From positions 3,224,001 through 3,288,000 of the forward strand of contig BEDY01000001.1 in NCBI GenBank assembly GCA_002335605.1: a DNA stretch of 64,000 nt. The letters are read 5' to 3'. The notes beneath the pieces are model-generated. The model made no database searches. It was not told where the DNA came from and was given only the letters and a program-made list of their open reading frames with translations. Position numbers and translations under genes: made by a program. Shown here one piece after another: positions 59,310-64,000 of this stretch (position 1 is the stretch's first letter; every line of letters starts with the position of its first letter). This DNA comes from Prillingera fragicola (lineage: Eukaryota; Basidiomycota; Tremellomycetes; Trichosporonales; Trichosporonaceae).

Positions 59310-60539
59310 TTAACGAGCGGCACTGAGAGACTTCTGAACAGAGCGCTTCAAGTGCAGAAGGCACCTCTTCAGCTCGTCGTGGGTAGCGTCCTCCTTCTCA
59401 AGCACCTCGAGAGACTTCGCAATCTCGGCCTCGATAGAAGCCTTCGCTCCGCGTCGCATTTTGACGGCCAACTCCTGGTTCTGTAGAGCGTCAGTAAATG
59501 AAACTTGGGAGGAGCCCGATAAACTCAGGCCGGAAAGGGAGTTAGGCTAAACTAGTTTAGCCGAAATATACTCACCGAGATGTGTGCCTCAGCGCTGTGG
59601 ATGGTCGACTCGAGGTCCGAGCGAGCCTCGTGGCGCGCAGTGTACTCGCGGTCCGATGCCCTGAACTGTTCGGCATCCTTGATCATTGCCTGGATCTCGT
59701 CCGACGAGAGACGACCGACAGAGTTCTGGATAGAGATTTGTGCCTTGCGTCCGGAGGCCTTGTCCTGAGCAGAGACCTTAAGGAGACCGTTGGCATCCAC
59801 CTCGAACGTGCAGACGAGCTCGGCCTGGCCGCGGGGCATAGGGGGGATGCCCGAGAGCTCGAACTCGCCCAGAAGACGGTTGTCCTTGCACTGGGTGCGC
59901 TCACCCTCGTAGACGGGGAACATGACAGTGGTCTGGTTGTCCTCCACGGTGGTGAAGACACGCGACTTGTTCGAGGGAATGGGAGTGTTACGGGGGAGAA
60001 CGACACCAAAGATGTCACCCTGCATGGCAACACCGAGCGAGAGGGGAGCGACGTCGAGGAGGAGGAGGTCGGCAGTCTTGTCCGAGGTCTGGTTGGTGAG
60101 AACGGCACCCTGGACGGCGGCACCGTAGGCAACGGCCTCGTCGGGGTTGATAGACTTGTTGAGCTGACGGCCGCCAAAGAACTCGGAGACGAGAGCCTGG
60201 ATCTTGGGGATACGGGTAGAGCCACCAACAAGAACAATGTCGTCGACCTTGGCGGCGTTGAACTTGGCGTCCTTGATGACCTTCTCGACGGGGTCAATGG
60301 TCGACTTGAAGGCGGCGGCGTTAATCTCCTCGAAACGGGCGCGGGTGATGTTGGCCGAGAAGTCGGTTCCCTCGTAGAGCGAGTCAACCTCCACAGTGGT
60401 CTGGGTAACCGACGAGAGAGTGCGCTTGGCACGCTCACAGGCGGAACGGAGACGACGGAGAGCACGGGGGTCCTCCGAGATGTCAAGCTTGTTCTTGCGC
60501 TTGAACTCGGCCTTGAAGTGCTCAAGGAGGGTGTTGTCA

Positions 60540-60583
<44 letters not shown>

Positions 60584-61577
60584 GGCAAAGACACCACCAG
60601 TGATCGAGAGGAGCGAAACATCAAAGGTTCCACCGCCAAGGTCGAAGATGAGAACGTTCTTCTCCTCCTTGGACTGCTGGTCAAGACCGTAGGCAATGGC
60701 GGCAGCGGTGGGCTCGTTGATGATACGGAGAACGTCGAGGCCAGCAATGGCACCGGCGTCCTTGGTAGCAAGACGCTGCGAGTCGTTGAAGTAGGCGGGA
60801 ACGCTTGACAGGTCAGTATGAAAATATCAAGCCACGAAAAACAGGACGAAAAGTAAAATAAAAACTTACGTGACGACGGCCTTCTTGACCTCCTTGCCAA
60901 TCTTGGCCTCGGCAATCTCCTTCATCTTGGTGAGGACCATGGCGGAGATCTCCTGGGGCGAAAAGGTCTTCTTGTCACCGAGGTAGTCGACCTCAATGAA
61001 GGGCGAGCCCTCCTTGTCAACAACGGCAAAGGGCCAGTGCTGCGATTGTTTAGCTCTCTTGCACACATCCATGTACACACCTTCATGTCCTTCTTGACGT
61101 CGGGGTCGTCGAAACGACGGCCAATGAGACGCTTGGCGTCGAAGACGGTGTTGCGGGGGTTCATCGCCGACTGGTTCTTGGCGGCTGACTCCAATCAGTG
61201 GGTGCCTAAAGAACAAATCCCCAACATTTACTCACCGTCACCAATGAGACGCTCGCCCTCGGTGAAGGCAACGTACGAAGGGGTGGTACGGTTACCCTGG
61301 TCTGCGATACGAGTTAGCTACAGAATACCAGTTGCATTCGCTGCAAATTACCGTTGGCGATGATCTGAGAAACGACGTTAGCCGCTGATTCACTTGCTCT
61401 ATCGTCCGCGCAGTGCTCACCTCAACACGGTCGTTGGCCCAAACACCAACACACGAGTAGGTGGTGCCAAGGTCTGCGCTCGCCGTCAGCTCTTTGCCCC
61501 CAACTGTGCACACCCAGTGCACACCCAATCTACGCACCGATACCGACGGCACCCTCGAAAACGTCTTCGGCGGACAT
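59310..61577 (-). CDS. SSB1: ribosome-associated Hsp70 chaperone, SSB type
   Basis: Predicted 614-residue cytosolic Hsp70 that binds nascent chains at the ribosome. Exons: 61577-61538, 61473-61421, 61364-61352 (13 nt), 61301-61236, 61184-61081, 61039-60870, 60803-59576, 59480-59310. The SSB start [37 protein letters not shown], the phosphate motif [29 protein letters not shown] and [11 protein letters not shown] mark the nucleotide-binding domain; the peptide-binding domain has [12 protein letters not shown]. The protein lacks a C-terminal EEVD and ends KSLSAAR, as expected for SSB rather than SSA. Length matches yeast Ssb1 closely. The last intron (59481-59575) holds an 18-bp palindrome. Confidence 0.95.
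59545..59562. repeat. perfect 18-bp palindrome inside an SSB intron
   Basis: ggctaaactagtttagcc reads the same on both strands. It lies in the 95-nt intron of the SSB gene close to the 5' splice site, so it could form a hairpin in the pre-mRNA. Confidence 0.9.
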
Positions 61578-62017
61578 GATGATTGCTTTTTTTGAAGTTG
61601 GCTAGAGACAGGTTAGATGCGAGGTCCTACAGAGATGGCGCAAAGCATGTACGAACCTGATTAGTCTGCCTTTTAGGTAGAGTGGATGATATGAAGAGCA
61701 AAGTGAGGCAGACAGTCTGCTAGCCCGCCAGGGGAGTGTCGCTGCCTCACCCAAACGGTGGACACTGTGGCCGAAAAAGTTGAAACCGCCGCGGAGTTAT
61801 TATTAGTGGCGGTTCTTTGTGGCCGGGTTCAACCGGCAATGTCTTGCGCCGTTGCTACTAAATACACTGTTGCAACCATCTACACGACTACAATGGTACA
61901 ATGGCCTCTGCATGCTACTCCCTCCCCGTGCACAACCTCACAGACCAAGCTGTCGAAGCAGCAACTGATTTTCCTCGATATTCTTTCGCCTCTCAGCTTC
62001 ATACTCGTTTATAACTG
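61578..62017. other. SSB promoter region and 3' flank of the chromodomain gene
   Basis: About 440 bp upstream of the SSB start on the minus strand. Contains the SSB leader and promoter. I do not see a clear array of heat-shock elements, in keeping with SSB genes being regulated like ribosomal protein genes rather than by heat. Confidence 0.5.
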
Positions 62018-62827
62018 TCACGTCAGACGACCTCCTTGTCTCCTCTGGACTTTACCTGGCGCTGGTCCAACTTCTGCGGGTTCCTGTGAGTTGCGGTAGC
62101 GTGCAAGCGCATCTCTGTAGTCGTCTGGAAACATTCTCTGCAACGAGAACCGCGACAGCCACTGCTCGCAAGCAATACCGGTCTCAGTCCATTGAGCCAA
62201 GTATTCTTCTCGTACACCAAACCCGCCCTTGCGTTTCAAGCGCTTGATAGCTGCAATCTGGACGTTGCCTTGTTTGGTCAGCTCGGTATAGGCCTGAGAC
62301 GCACCTAGAGGAGGCCCTTGCCGACGGTTGCCCAGTGGATCAATCGTAGTCCAGAGTTTGCTGATCGCTCTCTCCACCGGCGCGGAGCCAAGCTGCTTCT
62401 TCATTTGGGCTTCTGTGCACCACACCCGTTGGTACAGTGGAGAGGGAGGAGTGTTTGCTGTTGCAACACCGTGACGAACAAGGTACACTGGCTCTGCGCC
62501 GCCACCGCGGACACGAACGGTCAAGAGCGTAAAGGGAAGAGCTGGAGCAAGTCAGCACCTACGAGCAACCATAAACATACGTCGGGCATCAAACTGCCTC
62601 ACTGCCTTTGAGGCACCTCGCATGAGGTTGGAACGCGGCTCCCAAGTGTCATCTGATGGGCTGTAGCCAGCCCAGCGCACGAGATAGTAGTCTTCAGATG
62701 GCTGTAGACCATACCCTTTCTGCAGGGACCGCGCGAGAATGGCGGCGACAGTGTACGTCTTACTCGATACCTCCTGGCTGTCAGCGTTGTCTCGTTCCAA
62801 GCGCACCTGGCGGCGTTGAGCAGGCAT
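62018..62827 (-). CDS. chromodomain protein, possibly HP1/Swi6-like
   Basis: Predicted 256 residues from exons 62827-62581 and 62541-62018. Residues about 22-82 form a chromodomain: [10 protein letters not shown], then [18 protein letters not shown] with the aromatic-cage Tyr/Trp positions, then [16 protein letters not shown]. The second half has a chromo- or chromoshadow-like piece near the C-terminus ([17 protein letters not shown] ... [14 protein letters not shown]). Two such domains in a small protein recall HP1/Swi6, which binds methylated H3K9; that identity is inference. Chromodomains also occur in retrotransposon integrases, but no integrase, reverse transcriptase or repeat ends lie nearby and the gene has a spliced intron. 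Confidence 0.68.
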
Positions 62828-63296
62828 GGCTGTACGGCGAGTGATAGATGTGGATGCAGCTGTGGAGGTGGGACATTACGCGACGCGTCGAATGTCACTA
62901 GGGACAGTGTCGTGCCTGGATACAGTTGGATTGGCCAGGAAGTATTTTGCTTGGTATGGATCTGGTCTCGGCACGGGGTGGAGGTCGACCAGGTGGCCTG
63001 ACTTGGTCTGAGCTGTGGCCTTCAAGTCTAGGAATGCCAACGAGTCGGCAAAGGCAGAACAACATCAAAGAGTTCACACACGTAAGTGTAAGTTTCTTTT
63101 TGTGGATGTAATAAGAAGCAAAGGAGCCAGTTTGGTAACTGTCAGCTGCTTTGCGGCGCCAATTGGGGCGCAAGTGATGATCTGTCCGCCCCGTACCCGC
63201 AGCGCTGTTACACCTACCTAGGGCAACACAGGTAACCATGTCGATGTTTTCTCTACTCTCTTCTTTTAAAATAATTGCCTACTCATCTTGAAAATC
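62828..63296. other. divergent intergenic region
   Basis: About 470 bp between the chromodomain gene start and the transcription factor start. Holds both promoters. Short frames on either strand have no features. Confidence 0.55.
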
Positions 63297-63995
63297 ATGT
63301 CCCAGACCCTCAAGCGACCCAGGGTCTCCTCTGCACCTACTACTATTGGCCAACGACCCACAACTGGACGTGAAAAGCCACCATTCATCTCATGCACTCA
63401 ATGGTGGGTACACGCCGCGAGTGTATACTAAATCCCAGCCGTGTGCGTAAAATCAAGTGTACAGGCCAGCGCCCTGCTTGCACCAACTGCTCCAAGAAGA
63501 GCTTTCCCTGCCACTATGACACAGTTGTCAAACGTCGTGGGCCAGACAAGGAGCCAGGCGGTCAGTAAAAGTCGAGACAGCCACTGACAGTACAGGCCGA
63601 CTGAAGCCTCGTGGAACGTTTGTCAACCGCATTTTGGTCCCCAAACACCCCGGAAGCAGACGCGTTGTGAGCTCGAGCAGGCCCGCTCTTGAGCGTGGAA
63701 CGTGTGGCACACTGGTTCCGACCGTTACAGCTGCGCGAAGCAACACCACAGCCACCTGTCACACAATCGAAGGGCAGACGGATCAGCATCCGACGCACAC
63801 TCCTGCAGCAATCACAAAGGCCAGCGAAAAGTGGTGGGCAACGCTGTTTGAGGACATGCCCGAGGCAAAGGTGCTGGAGCAGCTCAAGCTCTTGTAAGTA
63901 TGGCCTCCAGGTAGTGCTGACCGCAAGCTTTTGGGATCTGGAGCTTTGGTTCAGCTTCTTTCACCGCGGCCTGTTTTTCAAAACATTCTTTGCTC
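63297..63995 (+). CDS. Zn2Cys6 fungal transcription factor (5' part, cut by window end)
   Basis: Exons 63297-63403, 63439-63560, 63596-63893 and 63928-63995 (a GTGAG donor occupies the last five bases). After 30 Ser/Thr/Pro-rich residues the binuclear cluster appears, assembled across an intron: SCTQCRVRKIKCTGQRPAC then TNCSKKSFPCHYD, with all six Cys in the C-x2-C-x6-C-x6-9-C-x2-C-x6-C layout. A linker follows with the basic KRRGPDKEPGGRLKPRG. The beginning of the fungal regulatory middle homology region is seen at LFWDLELWFSFFHRG. The rest lies outside the window, so targets cannot be guessed. Confidence 0.9.
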
Positions 63996-64000
63996 GTGAG

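Noticed and set aside
59582..60808. 408-codon open frame on the plus strand
   Set aside because: Antisense to the SSB Hsp70 coding exon. Long antisense frames over Hsp70 genes are a well-known codon-bias artefact.
62580..62827. chromodomain as part of a retrotransposon
   Set aside because: No reverse transcriptase, integrase core, long terminal repeats or target duplication nearby, and the frame continues across a spliceosomal intron.
1..64000. CRISPR array or prokaryotic-type operon
   Set aside because: No direct repeats with regular spacers; spliceosomal introns throughout mark eukaryotic nuclear DNA.

Overview
The window reads as nuclear DNA of a basidiomycete yeast. Genes are dense, GC-rich in coding sequence and broken by many very short introns (mostly 34 to 70 nt) with GTRNGT donors and a CTGAC/CTAAC-type branch site just before the acceptor. 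That intron style, together with the gene set, fits Tremellomycetes, most likely a Trichosporonales-like yeast. The order is an inference, because no rRNA or species marker lies in the window. All exon joins were deduced by reading splice signals and checking that the frame stays open and the protein stays family-like. No transcript data were available.

Layout. 0-7.2 kb: the 3' end of an unknown gene, a mitochondrial 3-hydroxyisobutyryl-CoA hydrolase, a SWI3/RSC8 chromatin-remodelling subunit, a SAP30-like Sin3/HDAC subunit and the rRNA-processing nuclease FCF1. 7.4-17.8 kb: the DNA2 nuclease-helicase, the PKA regulatory subunit and an NBR1-type autophagy receptor, all on the minus strand. 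19.4-32.6 kb: a PSP1-domain protein, the TRAPP subunit TRS33, a mitochondrial PPR protein and the N-recognin UBR1. 33-36.4 kb: two tandem extended-SDR reductase paralogs. 36.6-47.9 kb: DNA polymerase eta, the RNA polymerase II largest subunit RPB1 with its CTD, and the ESCRT-0 subunit VPS27. 48.1-52.2 kb: one large disordered protein. 52.2-59.2 kb: a gene-poor, poorly conserved island holding an uncharacterised 410-residue gene and several weak or broken reading frames. 59.3-64 kb: a ribosome-associated Hsp70 (SSB), a chromodomain protein and the start of a Zn2Cys6 transcription factor cut by the window edge.

The genes are mostly single-copy housekeeping functions (chromatin and transcription, DNA repair, ubiquitin and autophagy, vesicle traffic, translation) and do not form an operon or cluster-like system. 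I found no CRISPR array, no convincing tRNA or rRNA gene, no complete transposon and no virus-like gene.

The most interesting observations are these: the uncharacterised gene at 55.5-56.9 kb ends in a tail resembling the C-terminus of the SSB Hsp70 gene about 2.4 kb away on the same strand; three introns are multiples of three and free of stops, so their retention would make longer proteins silently; FCF1 has an exon made only of its start codon plus an 18-nt microexon; the NBR1-like receptor ends in a LIR-like motif; and polymerase eta carries three PIP-like motifs.
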